A stretch of 16,373 nt of DNA from Globomyces pollinis-pini. Its lineage: Eukaryota; Chytridiomycota; Chytridiomycetes; Rhizophydiales; Globomycetaceae. The stretch lies in NCBI GenBank assembly GCA_025399215.1, contig MU621448.1:1-16373 (forward strand), in the 5' to 3' direction. The notes beneath the pieces were generated by a model. That model made no database searches, was not told the origin of the DNA, and worked only from the letters and a program-made list of their open reading frames with translations. Of the stretch, positions 1-10,343 are shown one piece after another. Numbering within the stretch: position 1 is the stretch's first letter; every line of letters starts with the position of its first letter. Both the position numbers and the translations under genes were made by a program.

Positions 1-20
1 CATGTCCAGTTAACGTGTAG

Positions 21-58
21 GTATTCAAGGATTAGAAGAAGTTCCATACAAAAAATGA
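21..58 (+). CDS. Last exon of an upstream membrane RING-H2 E3 ligase (copy 0), partial
   Basis: The window opens inside an intron ending in GTGTAG at position 20. The 38-nt exon that follows completes a split codon (final GT) and encodes [11 protein letters not shown] and a TGA stop. The same 38-nt terminal exon, in the same phase, ends the four complete paralogs in this window ([33 protein letters not shown]). I therefore infer a fifth family member whose membrane domain and RING lie upstream, outside the window. The split codon should be the eighth zinc-ligand cysteine of its RING. An AATAAA lies at 94-99, about 36 nt after the stop. Confidence 0.8.
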
Positions 59-544
59 TCTAAACCACATTATTTCATCGCTTTTATAGTCCTAATAAAT
101 TTTAGTGACATTGCAGATTGTTTTAATACTCATCCAAAATCTAAATTTCTAAAATGAGACGAGATAATAGTGATAACAGTATTGGTTGTTCAGTTTTTAG
201 ACAATTTTCCATGTTTTGGTAGGTACAGATTCATAGTTCATCCATGATACATTCACCTTCAAAGGCAAAAGCAGCTATATTATTTATAGTTTTTTAACAA
301 CATTTGTCTGGCAAGTCCAATTACCACTCCTGCAATTATAATGTAATAGCATACATGAAGTGAACGTGTTTCTCACTGCCATTACTTCAAATCGTTTCTT
401 ATATTTTCCAATAAATACTTAAAGAGATATTTTTTGATGATGGAACAGATAGATACTACAAAAGACACTTTTGTGTTCGAGTGGATTAATTCACGCCACA
501 TCTATGACGTTTAAGGTGAAACGATGATGGGTTAACATTTTGTA
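59..544. other. Intergenic region upstream of RING copy A
   Basis: No convincing gene. It holds the 3' flank of copy 0 (AATAAA at 94-99) and the presumed promoter of copy A. On the minus strand, 280-368 is an open stretch encoding a hydrophobic segment with a basic end (IIIAGVVIGLARQMLLKNYK, then stop). It could be the last exon of a tiny membrane protein. I could not find an upstream exon that joins it with acceptable splice sites, so it is not called as a gene. Confidence 0.5.
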
Positions 545-1993
545 ATGAATGGCAGTAGAATTGAAAATAATAATCAAAGTAACGACGTTCATCCGGAATT
601 GATACCCATGCAAAACACGAATAATATGGAACAAAATGGAGAATCAGCTACTGTGAATACCATACAAGAAACTGAAGAATCAGAAGCCTCTGGGAATGAA
701 CCAGAAGCTACTACTCCTCAAACAACTATCCAAAAGTATAGAATTGGACCAGCATACATTCCAAAAATATATTCTAGCTGTTCTGCTTTTGGTAAAATTG
801 TATATGTGATTAGGCTGCTCACCTCGCTTTTTCAAGTACCTTCAAGATATTTACTAACGCGTAGATTGTCCTTGGGATCACTACTATCATAATAACGAAA
901 GATCAGCAGCCTAAATTCACTTTCTTTTCGTTCATTGTCCTATACACATCTTTACAGATAATCACATTTACATTCTTTTCATTTTCTTACACAATCCCTC
1001 AAAGGACTAACAATATTTCAACCCTAGAACGAATTGAGACGTATAGAAGTGAAGTACAATCTGTGGTTGATGCTTTGTTTTTCATCCCTTTTGTTTTTGG
1101 ATTTGCCCTTCTGTTCAGTTCCAATCCCGATTCAAATCTACTGCTCATCACTGCTTATATCTTTATCAGTCTTTCTGTCATTTATACGTGTCTACCAGTA
1201 AGTTTATTTTGACTTACCATAATTTTAACTCCAAATCATCTCTACCCTCATTCACTAACGATGCAGTTTACAAACTTATACAACAATTCAATCATTACTA
1301 ATATCTTCATAGGTTATCATTGCAATTATCGGGCTACTTTGTCTACCTTGTTTGTATTTCTTCTTTAGAAACGCAGGGCTCAGAGCAGAAGCTAAGTTAA
1401 GAGAGATGGGTGCGTCTGGTAAAATGCTGTTTATCTAATTTGAAACAGATGAGCTGATTGATGCATTTCCAATATTTAAATTTCGGAAAAAGAATCCCAA
1501 CCAAGCCGATATTGAAGCTCCAAACCAAGATGATAGTACTCCATCTGTGAATGTAGCCCAACCTCAACCTTCTGCTCCAATGACGGAGCAGCAACCATCC
1601 ACTGCACAGTTGCAAACATCTGGATCGAATCCACCGGTACATTTATGCTTATCTCATGTTAGATTGCTAAAAAACCAGAAAAGAAACGACGATTATTTAA
1701 ACTGTTTTCTCGTCCTGCAAAAAAACTGGAAGAAACCCAGGTACCAGAAGACACTTTGCTAGTTATCCCAGAACAACAGTACTTGGAACTGGAAGAAGAA
1801 GATGCTACTTGTACTATATGCCTAAGTGAATACGAGGAAGGAGAAAATCTTCGGCAACTTGGATGCAAGCATCACTTTCACAAAGATTGTATTGATGAAT
1901 GGCTGCATCTTAATGGCAAGTGTCCCTTATGTAACTCAATATTTTTAACATGTAGGTATCCAAGGATTGGAGGAAGTTCCATTTGAAAAATAG
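545..1993 (+). CDS. Multi-pass membrane RING-H2 E3 ubiquitin ligase, copy A
   Basis: Six exons: 545-835, 865-1197, 1313-1418, 1449-1636, 1663-1930, 1956-1993 (407 residues). A polar N-terminus (1-60) is followed by a family signature ([16 protein letters not shown]), then about five hydrophobic segments near residues 80-107, 115-139, 166-182, 188-207 and 209-228. A Pro/Gln-rich linker and a basic patch (KKPEKKRR) precede the RING. The RING is C356-x2-C359-x14-C374-x-H376-x2-H379-x2-C382-x10-C393-x2-C396, a complete RING-H2. The order (membrane block, LPCLY, GASGDEL...FPIFKF, RING-H2) resembles plant At4g11680-type membrane E3 ligases. E2 binding and ubiquitin transfer at an internal membrane are therefore likely; the substrate is unknown. 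Introns are 29, 115, 30, 26 and 25 nt. The splice model is supported because three other copies keep the same intron positions and phases. Exons 4-6 are nearly identical to copy B. Confidence 0.88.
1198..1312 (+). other. Long intron 2 of RING copy A with a 54-nt block shared with copy B
   Basis: This intron is 115 nt, while the gene's other introns are 25-30 nt. Positions 1221-1274 are identical to 3243-3296 in copy B intron 2. The block includes an internal CACTAACGATGCAG, a good branch site and acceptor that would shift the frame if used. Intron 2 is also the long intron in B (96 nt), C (84 nt) and D (78 nt). Confidence 0.6.
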
Positions 1994-2648
1994 TAGTATT
2001 TGTGTTAATATATCAAGTAAAGCATCATCACTCCCATTTGGAATCGAATGTCTGCGTAATTTCCAAGTAGTTCCTCATAAATCTAACAATCACCAACCCA
2101 TCAACTGTTTTTTGCAAATCGGTTCAAAATATTGATTCTAATAGAAAATATAATTTGATTCTTAATATGTATTACTAAACTCAGACTGTTTTTTACTTGC
2201 TTCATATTTTGATTTGTTCACACAGTAGTTGTTCCAGATTCTATTTAATAATTAAACATGCAAAGAGATTTAGAAGGGTTTGGTTATATTAATAGTTAAG
2301 GATTATATTACACAAATACGGAATGACACGCGAAGCACTTGAGCAGAATGCGAAAAAAATTACAGAAATACTTTTGATTTGGGCTTTGCTGAATTTAAAG
2401 AAATGTAAAAACGACAAGTTTAAGAGCACGATAATTAGGTTAGTGGTAGCTTCATCCTAACACTGGACATTTGAGTATAGATTTGTGACAATGTGCAGTG
2501 GCTATGTTTGCAACTCCTCTACTATTTCATATTAAATATACAGTTGTACAATATGACACGCCTTTACATTTCATTGGATGGTCGTGCGGTTGCGTTGTTA
2601 TAAATAGTCCTAAACAACAGATACTCATGGAACTGCAATACAGTAAAT
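1994..2648. other. Intergenic region between RING copies A and B
   Basis: About 650 bp of AT-rich DNA with no supported gene or RNA on either strand. The A/B sequence similarity stops at the stop codon, so this region is not part of the homogenised tract. The open frame at 2498-2695 resembles no family and runs into the copy B first exon in another frame. Presumably this holds the 3' UTR of A and the promoter of B. A TATAAATA-like sequence (TTATAAATAG) lies at about 2598-2607, some 45 nt before the B start. Confidence 0.5.
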
Positions 2649-4002
2649 ATGGAACCTGCAGAATTACTCCCCAGACAACGAGTGCACATTGCTAATTCAG
2701 TTATAGAAACTATGGAGGATGAAAATCAAGTCATTGAACCTTCAACTCCACTTTCATTCAATGAAAAATATAAGATTGGATTCAACTACATCCCTGAACT
2801 CTACTCTGGTAGTACTTCCCTAGGTAAAATAATGTTTGTGTTCAACATTGTTTCTTGCGTTGCTCAAGTAAGTTCATTTCATTAACAATTGTAAGTGTAT
2901 TCTCGGAATTGTCTCCATTTTAAACGTGAAGGATCAAAATCTTGAATTCAGATACTTCCTCTTCGTAATCTTGTACACACTGGTTCATTTATTGACACTC
3001 ATCTTCTTACCGTATTCATTTACAAAACCACAGCCAACCCAAAACGTCCCCGCACTTTTAGAAGTGGAGAAAAACAGAGATACTGTAAGATTCGCGGTTT
3101 ATGCCATTCAGTTTCTATTGCTTTTATCAGTCTTTTTTCCTTGGGGTACAAGCGCATCACATACGAATTCACTCCGTTACATTGCCATTATATGCTTGCT
3201 ACTTTACATAATCAGCATCACCCTACCTGTAAGTAACATTACAATTTTAACTCCAAATCATCTCTACCCTCATTCACTAACGATGCAGTTTACAAATCTA
3301 TACTATATCCTAATACCATTATAGGCCCTAATTGCAATTATTGGGCTAATGTGTCTGCCTTGTTTGTATGTCTTCTTTAGAAATACAGGTTTAGCAGAAG
3401 CGACGTTAAGAGAGATGGGAGCGTCTGGTAAAGTGATCTTTGTCTAATTTTGAACAGATGAACTGATTGACGCATTTCCAATATTTAAATTTCGGAAAAA
3501 GAATCCCAACCAAGCCGATATTGAAGCTCCAAACCAAGATGATAGTACTCCATCTGTGAATGTAGCCCAACCTCAACCTTCTGCTCCACTGACGGAGCAG
3601 CAACCATCCACTGCACAGTTGCAAACATCTGGATCGAATCCACAGGTACATTTATGCTTATCTCATGTTAGATTGCTAAAAAACCAGAAAAGAAACGACG
3701 ATTATTTAAACTGTTTTCTCGTCCTGCAAAAAAACTGGTAGAAACCCAGGTACCAGAAGACACTTTGGTAGTTATCCCAGAACAACAGTACTTGGAACTG
3801 GAAGAAGAAGATGCTACTTGTACCATATGCCTAAGTGAATACGAGGAAGGAGAAAATCTTCGGCAACTTGGATGCAAGCATCACTTTCACAAAGATTGTA
3901 TTGATGAATGGCTGCATCTTAATGGCAAGTGTCCCTTATGTAACTCAATATTTTTAATATGTAGGTATCCAAGGATTAGAGGAAGTTCCATTTGAAAAAT
4001 AG
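2649..4002 (+). CDS. Multi-pass membrane RING-H2 E3 ubiquitin ligase, copy B
   Basis: Six exons: 2649-2867, 2896-3228, 3325-3427, 3458-3645, 3672-3939, 3965-4002 (382 residues). The architecture matches copy A with a shorter N-terminus: signature [14 protein letters not shown], about five hydrophobic segments, [21 protein letters not shown], a Pro/Gln-rich linker, and a complete RING-H2 ending at C371. The tail is [11 protein letters not shown]. Exon 2 is exactly 333 nt, as in the other copies, although its sequence differs greatly from A. Exons 4-6 with their two introns differ from A at only 9 of 545 positions by my manual count, which looks like recent gene conversion. Introns are 28, 96, 30, 26 and 25 nt. 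The first ends in TAAG, a less usual acceptor, but the frame and the family motif KDQN support it. A role as a membrane E3 ligase is inferred; the substrate is unknown. Confidence 0.87.
3229..3324 (+). other. Long intron 2 of RING copy B with the shared 54-nt block
   Basis: This is a 96-nt intron. Positions 3243-3296 match copy A 1221-1274 exactly, while the upstream flank and exon 2 are strongly diverged. It contains the same unused-looking internal acceptor CACTAACGATGCAG. Confidence 0.6.
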
Positions 4003-4055
4003 CTTTATATTTTTGGTAATGTAATATATCACAATTCACATTTAAACAATTTTGA

Positions 4056-4078
4056 ATTGATCTTATTATAAGATCAAT
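4056..4078. repeat. Perfect inverted repeat, 10-bp arms with 3-nt loop
   Basis: Arm ATTGATCTTA, loop TTA, arm TAAGATCAAT. It begins 54 nt after the copy B stop codon, so it may fold in the 3' UTR or affect 3' end formation. With this AT content chance cannot be excluded. Confidence 0.6.
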
Positions 4079-4160
4079 ATAACTGCGGATTATCTGCCAA
4101 TATTTTGAACGATTGGTGAGTGTTGGATTGGAAAAAAAAAAGTGGACCAATTTAACCAAC

Positions 4161-4177
4161 ATTGAGTTATACTCAAT
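4161..4177. repeat. Perfect inverted repeat, 7-bp arms with 3-nt loop
   Basis: ATTGAGT, TAT, ACTCAAT. It lies 84 nt after the larger inverted repeat in the same intergenic region. Function unknown; it could be a binding site for a dimeric protein or chance. Confidence 0.4.
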
Positions 4178-4606
4178 ATGGATTGCAGATGAAATCCATC
4201 GTAATTACCACACAAACAGGAAGTCTTTTCAGATATTTTATGTTCTGGTTAAAGTTTGTGTAACTTTTTTTCAACTTCCCTTTTCATCTGTATCTTTTGG
4301 ATTTTCATTCAATTCAAGTGCAAATCCTTTTTATAGATAGATTTCTATGGTTAAATAAACAACATGACTCCAAACAGGTTTAGTTTTGCATTCAAACTTT
4401 GATTTCGTTCATTTTTCACATTCAACTTCACCTTCACTAAATTGATTTCCTTTTTAATATTTCCAACTGAATTGCAGACTATTGATCCAAGGTGTTATTA
4501 AAATCAAGAGGAGTTTGTATTTGAAACCGTTTCAGTGTGACACAAATGGTTCAAGGTGCATATGGATATTGCCAACGCTTTTACTTATTTGTTAATACAT
4601 TCAGAA

Positions 4607-5870
4607 ATGCCTGAAGTTACAATGAAAGATTCGGAGGACCGTTCTGTGTTGAACCATGATGGAAGAACAAGTACTGAAGAAGACTCAAAGAATGATAATC
4701 CTCAAAGCGTTGACCCATTATTACCATCCACGGATGTGCCAAAAATAGGACTGTCTTCTATACGTTCATTTATACAGAAGTACAAAGTGGGACCTCTCTA
4801 TATTCCTGAGATTTTTAGTAGTTGCACTACTACTGGCAAATTGATATTTGTTTCTCGAATGATCCTTGCTTTCATTCAAGTAAACCAGATAAATTGAATC
4901 TCACTTTTAGGTTTCAATTGGATTCATGACTTTATATGCAACCAAAGACGACGACCCTTCGTATTATCTTTTGTTAGTTGGAATGTTCACATCAACATAT
5001 ACAATGACACTAGTATTATTTCCATTTTATTATACTACTTCAGAAGAGAGCCATAATATCCAGTTATTGGCTGAAGTAGAAAAATGTAAAACTCATTTAC
5101 AATCGGTGATAGATGCATGTTATTTTATCCCTTTTGCACTTGGTTTGACTTTCTTATACGGTGGATTACCATGCGAACAACAATTAGTGTTTGGTACCAC
5201 AGCTATGTTCGTCGTGTTCCACCTCATATATACATGTCTACCAGTAAGTTTTTACGTTCTCTCTGATTTGATTTATCTTTTTCATCCATCCTAGTTGCCA
5301 TTCATAACTTTTTTAACTCATTTCTAGGTTTTTTTGGTATTATTGGCCGTGATTTTTTTCCCAGTGACATATTGGTATTTCCGAAAATTGGGATTAGAGG
5401 CTGAGGCAGAAGAGAAGTTGGCAAAACAGAAAGCCTCTGGTAATGTATCTTTTCAGCTTATTAGCAGATGATCTCATCAATGAGTTTCCAATATTCAAAT
5501 TTCAGACGAAGACAGAAGATGATGATATTGAGATGGTCGAAAAGTCTCAGTTTCTCTCACAAAGAAAGTCCGAAAAGCAGCCAATGCTTGAACCTAGTCC
5601 AGCTCCAACATTTGTCAATGATAAAGTAACTGCGGATACACCATGTTTGGAATTAGACGCTGATGATGCTTCTTGCACCGTATGTTTGGGACAGTATGAG
5701 GATGGTGTTCATCTCCGACAACTTGGATGTAAACATCACTTCCATAAAGATTGTATTGATGAATGGTTGCGTCTCAATGGCAAATGCCCCCTATGTAAAT
5801 CAACCCTTTAAATCCCAATTTCTAATTTTTAGGTATACAAGGTCTTGAAGAAATTCCATATGAAGAATAA
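4607..5870 (+). CDS. Multi-pass membrane RING-H2 E3 ubiquitin ligase, copy C
   Basis: Five exons: 4607-4879, 4911-5243, 5328-5439, 5468-5794, 5833-5870 (360 residues). The start at MPEVTMKDS was chosen because it suits the polar N-termini of the paralogs. An in-frame ATG at 4556 would add a hydrophobic 17-residue leader, which seems less likely. The signature YKVGPLYIPEIFSSC and about five hydrophobic segments follow. Exon 2 is again 333 nt. LPCLY and GASG are replaced here by FPVTYWY and KASG, so this is the most diverged copy. The complete RING-H2 ends at C349 (CTVCLGQYEDG...CPLC) and the tail is IQGLEEIPYEE. It lacks the intron that splits the linker exon in A, B and D. Remaining introns are 31, 84, 28 and 38 nt. 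AATAAA lies at 5890-5895, just after the stop. Confidence 0.86.
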
Positions 5871-5977
5871 TAATACTTAATTATAGTATAATAAAGTCAA
5901 CATAGAGCACTCAATATGTACAACCATGCGAAATTTAAATGATGTATTTGTTGCCATTAAACAGTATCTATTTAAAT
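5871..5977. terminator. Convergent 3' ends of RING copy C and the acyl-CoA synthetase gene
   Basis: A 107-bp gap separates two stop codons facing each other. AATAAA at 5890-5895 is a probable polyadenylation signal for copy C on the plus strand. I see no clear matching signal for the minus-strand gene, so its 3' end may overlap copy C. Confidence 0.45.
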
Positions 5978-8189
5978 TTACTTCGCCAGACTACCATAGA
6001 GACTGTCGATCATTCCTGAATATTTTTTGGCAAAATTATGCCTTTTCATCTTCATTGTAGGCGTAAGTAAATCACTCTCCAGGGAAAACAGTTCAGGTTC
6101 TAAATGAATAGCCTTAACAAATTCAAATCCACGAAATTTTGCTTCTTTACCAGCTGCTGTGATTTGTTCCAACATAAATATCTTGAAATCTGAGTTCTTG
6201 CAGAGTTGGATAAACAGTTCATTGGGTGCTTGTCCAGGTTGTACTGGTGTTGGGATAATAGTATCTGAGGGCAGCCAGCCTTTTTTGACTGCTAAATGAA
6301 TGCAATGTTCTTCGTCTGGTACAACAATGGCTACCAACACATTTTGCAAGGAATTGCCATGGACGTAGATTTGACTAACATAGTTACTTTTGGTAATAGC
6401 TATTTCAAGTTTTTCAGGTGCTATATATTCACCTTGTGATAATTTGAAGATATTCTTTTTTCGATCAATAATAGTAAGTCGACCAACTGAATCAATGGAT
6501 CCAATATCACCAGTTTTTAACCACCCATCTTCTGTTATGGCTTCTTTAGTTTTCTCTTCGTCTTTATAATATCCTTTGAAAATTCCACCTCCACGAAACC
6601 ACACTTCGCCCTAAAAATTTAAACCAACGATTTTGTTACTTTCAAGTCTTTAGCATAGTATCCCATTTCTGGTACAGAGACCAACTTCATTTCATTGGAA
6701 ATGACTGGTGGACCGACATGACCTGGATCATAATCTTCTGGCCATACAACTGTTGCCCCACCACAAGTTTCAGTTTGGCCATAAGATTCGAAAGTATGTG
6801 CTCTCAAAACCACTCGGAAAAAGTTGACCACTTGAGGATCTATTGGTGCACCACCATATACCATTCCAACAATATTACCTCCTAAAGCTTGTTTCATTTT
6901 GTTGAATACTAATGGATCCCAAATACTATGCTTCACTGTTCCTTCATTTTTTAAATAGTAAAGCTTAGATTTAAGTGCTTGAGAAACCAAGTTAGAGGTA
7001 ATGTATGAATCTGAATGTACTGTTGCCAACATCATTTTATCATAAATCTTATTCAAGACTCTTGGAACAGCACACAATAAAGTTGGTTTGAGACTATTTA
7101 TATCTTCTACAAGTAATGGTACTTTAAATAAGTTAGAATCAATTTTTAACTTACTAGACCCTCGATAAAATCCTATCGCAGCACCTTTCATGTAGAAATT
7201 GACTACAGTTGCTCTTTCTATTATATGCGCTAATGGCAAGTATGAAAGATGTACGCTATCCTCTTCAACTCGGAATATTTGACCACCAATATTGACAGAG
7301 ATAAAATTTCCGTGGGTTAACATGGCAGCTTTTGGAGTACCAGTTGTTCCTAGATGTTAATGACTTTTGTGTTCGTGTACCAGATGTGTAAGACAGTGTT
7401 GCGATATCATCACTGGATGGTAATTGAAATGGTCTTGGGTTAGATTTACCCAATTGTAATGTTTCATTGAATGATACAATAGTCACTCCTAATGCCGATC
7501 CTTGTTCCTTGTAACTCTCTGCATCAGGTTTCTCACCCTTCAACAAACTCTCCAAAACAATAATCACCTTCAGATGTGGACATTTAGGTACCAACTTGAA
7601 AATGGTTGGGACTTTATCGATAGATACCACGGCAATAGGTATTTCAGCGTGATTTAGAATGTATTCACAAGCATCTGGTCCAAGTGTATCATAAAGAGCA
7701 GCATTACCAATACTGAAAGAACCAGCTCCAAGATCAGCGATAATCCATTCATAACGATTGACAGACATGATACCCATGAACCATTTATCAACTTTGTTGG
7801 TAACATGTTGATCATACAATTGCATTAACCCAAATCCGAAATGTTGACGATCTTCATCAGCCTATAATGATAAATCATAACGTGTCCATTACCTCTTCAT
7901 AAGATTTCCAAACATATTCACCCCAAACTTTTTCACCATCCACCAATGATGGATAACGAGTTCCAAAACAACGTTTATTTGGAAACGCCTTAACAGCTCG
8001 TGAAAACAATTCTTGAATGGATTGAGAATGATCCATTGAATAAATCAATTTTTCTTTTGATAAAGCGCTTCGATAAATAGCTGTTTCATTCTCGTTTTCT
8101 GGTTCAGATACGGGTACTGCTTGCTCTTTCATTGATTTAAGTTCATCAAGGGAAAATACTGGAATTCCTAAAAACTCATGACTTTTCAT
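5978..8189 (-). CDS. Long-chain fatty acid--CoA ligase (acyl-CoA synthetase, AMP-forming)
   Basis: It activates free fatty acids to acyl-CoA with ATP and CoA through an acyl-adenylate. Four exons read on the minus strand: 8189-7893, 7861-7381, 7349-6640, 6610-5978 (706 residues, usual for the family). Visible motifs are the AMP-binding P-loop YTSGTTGTPK (257-266), ESYGQTETCGG (447-457), DGWLKTGD (524-531) and DRKKNIFKLSQGEYIAPEKLE (545-566; contains the fatty-acyl-CoA synthetase signature region). Introns are 31, 31 and 29 nt. Without removing the second, the P-loop is broken, which supports the splice model well. No signal peptide is seen and the C-terminus (GSLAK) is not a standard peroxisomal PTS1, so cytosolic or membrane-associated action is likely. 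The P-loop form TSGTTGTPK recalls ACSL5/plant LACS6-7 types more than yeast Faa1, from memory only. The gene converges on RING copy C. Confidence 0.95.
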
Positions 8190-8639
8190 TTTGGTAGAGA
8201 ATATTTGTTCAGTAAAAATTGTTTCTTAAGTAATGGATTTATTCAGGCGTTGGTGTTTTTTGGGAGTTTTGCTTTTACTAAACAGTACAGATTTGATCAC
8301 ATCCCCACCCAAAGTGGAAAATAACCGTAAGGTCCAGTTGGATTTTAATCATTGAAAAATCACTATATGTGCATTTAACAAAAGCATTAATAATTTAAAA
8401 ATATCGATTCCAATACATTTGTAGAGTCTTGGTAGTTCCTAAATTCACTGTTGAAGCTTCTAAATATTCCTCTTATCAGCCTTAGTTATGTTATATCGAC
8501 TTAAATATTGGAATTCTTTTATAGTGAGGCCCAAAATATTAGATTATATTGAAAGTTTTCCTTTCAGTGGCCAAAGAGTAAAACGCGAATATTTGAAATG
8601 AAATTGGAAAAGTTACAGTTTTATTTGTTCGTTGATTAA
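8190..8639. other. Intergenic region between two minus-strand genes
   Basis: 450 bp holding the presumed promoter and 5' UTR of the acyl-CoA synthetase gene and the 3' flank of the secreted-protein gene. I see no open frame of note, RNA gene or repeat. The synthetase start codon has A at -3 (AAAATG on the minus strand). Confidence 0.5.
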
Positions 8640-9092
8640 TTAATTCAAACTGGCTAATTGAGCATTCAAAGTAACGGCTGCGGCAGGGCAACAGAAACTA
8701 CCTTGCAATGTCTGAATAGCGAGGCGAAGATTGTTCTTCTTTGATTCAGTTGAACCATCTGTCTTGATACGGTTTCCATGGTCAATCGCGAATTGTCTGG
8801 CAAAATCTCGATCAGCGGGTGGACAATCACAGGGAATACGTACGCCAGCCTTGACTTGACTGATACGATCACCATTTGGATTTTGTTGACACACAGGATC
8901 ATTCAACCCAGGAGTAGCTCCCAACTTTGGTGCGAAACGAGCTTTTCCTTGGTTGTTTCCTGCTGCTTTGGCAATCTTTTTAGGACAGACTCTTTTGGCA
9001 CGAATTGCAGCACCTGGATCGTTTTGAGGGGAAGGGATGGAATAAACAAGGAAAAATACATTGAATAGAATAGCTAATTGTTTGAAGTTCAT
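8640..9092 (-). CDS. Small secreted six-cysteine protein
   Basis: A single exon of 150 residues. Residues 1-18 (MNFKQLAILFNVFFLVYS) form a clear signal peptide. A dibasic KR at 33-34 could be a Kex2 processing site, which would leave a mature chain starting VCPKK. There are six cysteines: C36, C68, C88, C90, C134, C135. The core IPCDCPPADRDFARQF...LRLAIQTLQGSFCCPAAAVTLNAQ resembles, from memory, a family of small secreted proteins frequent in basidiomycetes (CPPDRD...LQNL...CPxAxTTF). No biochemical function is known to me. Extracellular or cell-wall location is inferred. It is the only complete intronless gene in this otherwise intron-rich window. A TATA box sits 35 bp upstream, and the gene diverges from the Oca4-like gene across about 290 bp. 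Confidence 0.85.
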   Translation of the reverse strand: MNFKQLAILFNVFFLVYSIPSPQNDPGAAIRAKRVCPKKIAKAAGNNQGKARFAPKLGATPGLNDPVCQQNPNGDRISQVKAGVRIPCDCPPADRDFARQFAIDHGNRIKTDGSTESKKNNLRLAIQTLQGSFCCPAAAVTLNAQLASLN

Positions 9093-9126
9093 AGTTCAGA
9101 TGATTTCAACATTGAATGCACACTGC

Positions 9127-9134
9127 TATTTATA
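9127..9134 (-). promoter_or_regulatory. Probable TATA box of the secreted-protein gene
   Basis: TATAAATA on the minus strand, 35-42 bp upstream of the start codon. The short spacing implies a very short 5' UTR. The position and match are good; the assignment is inference. Confidence 0.5.
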
Positions 9135-9384
9135 CAATAATAGATCACGTAGCCCATCAATTATGAAACCCAATGCAAGACATGACTTGGCTTTTGAGTA
9201 CAGCATTCCATTGCTTTGTGAAGTTGAAACATTGTGTAATTTTGACTGGTGGAAATGAAACATTCTGTCATTGAGTGGTTCTAGTTACTTGTACAATCAT
9301 CAAAGAAAGGCATCATTTCAATGGATTTGAAGACGTGAATTACATGGATTCCAAACTTTGGTGTCACAGTTTCCTATTTTTTCA

Positions 9385-10114
<730 letters not shown>

Positions 10115-10343
10115 TTTTAACATTAATAAACACCACAAGAGTATCTATTAACGACTGTTACCATATTCATTTAAACCAATCATTTTACCCGTTAATTAAT
10201 TCTTACTGGGATCAGATGCACAGTTTCAGTCCTTTGAAAGCCACTCGCTTGTTCATGGAATTTCTTTGACCAAATTCTTTCTCTTTAGTCCAAGTTACTA
10301 GAAGAATCGGTTCAATTATTGCCCTTTGTATTTGTTCCAAATC
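10115..10343. other. Intergenic region between the Oca4-like gene and RING copy D
   Basis: 229 bp holding the Oca4-like 3' flank (AATAAA at 10125-10130) and the presumed promoter of copy D. No gene is seen. The minus-strand open frame that overlaps it continues over copy D coding sequence and is a shadow. Confidence 0.5.

Larger units (their letters stand above)
4003..4606. other. Intergenic region between RING copies B and C
   Basis: About 600 bp with no supported gene. It contains two perfect inverted repeats, listed separately (4056-4078 and 4161-4177), a run of ten A near 4132-4141, and pyrimidine-rich stretches towards copy C. The open frame at 4113-4340 has no recognisable domain and strongly biased composition, so it is probably chance. 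Confidence 0.5.

Noticed and set aside
1397..1642. Minus-strand open frame over exons 3-5 of copy A (repeated at 3406-3651 in copy B)
   Set aside because: It is antisense to a well-supported conserved exon, and its duplication simply follows the A/B homogenisation. No family resemblance.
1659..1868. Minus-strand Ser-rich open frame over the RING linker of copy A (also 3668-3877 in B)
   Set aside because: Shadow of the Glu-rich coding strand; low-complexity composition.
4113..4340. 75-codon plus-strand open frame between copies B and C
   Set aside because: Phe/Asn/Lys-rich chance frame starting at a non-ATG codon near an A run; no domain.
5244..5327. Copy C intron 2 as a nested twin intron (inner intron ending CCTAG near 5294)
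   Set aside because: A remainder with a new GTAA donor can be drawn, but equivalent decompositions fail in copy D, so I do not claim it.
8666..9068. Open frames overlapping the secreted-protein gene on both strands
   Set aside because: They are in other frames of a gene with a clear signal peptide and Cys pattern.
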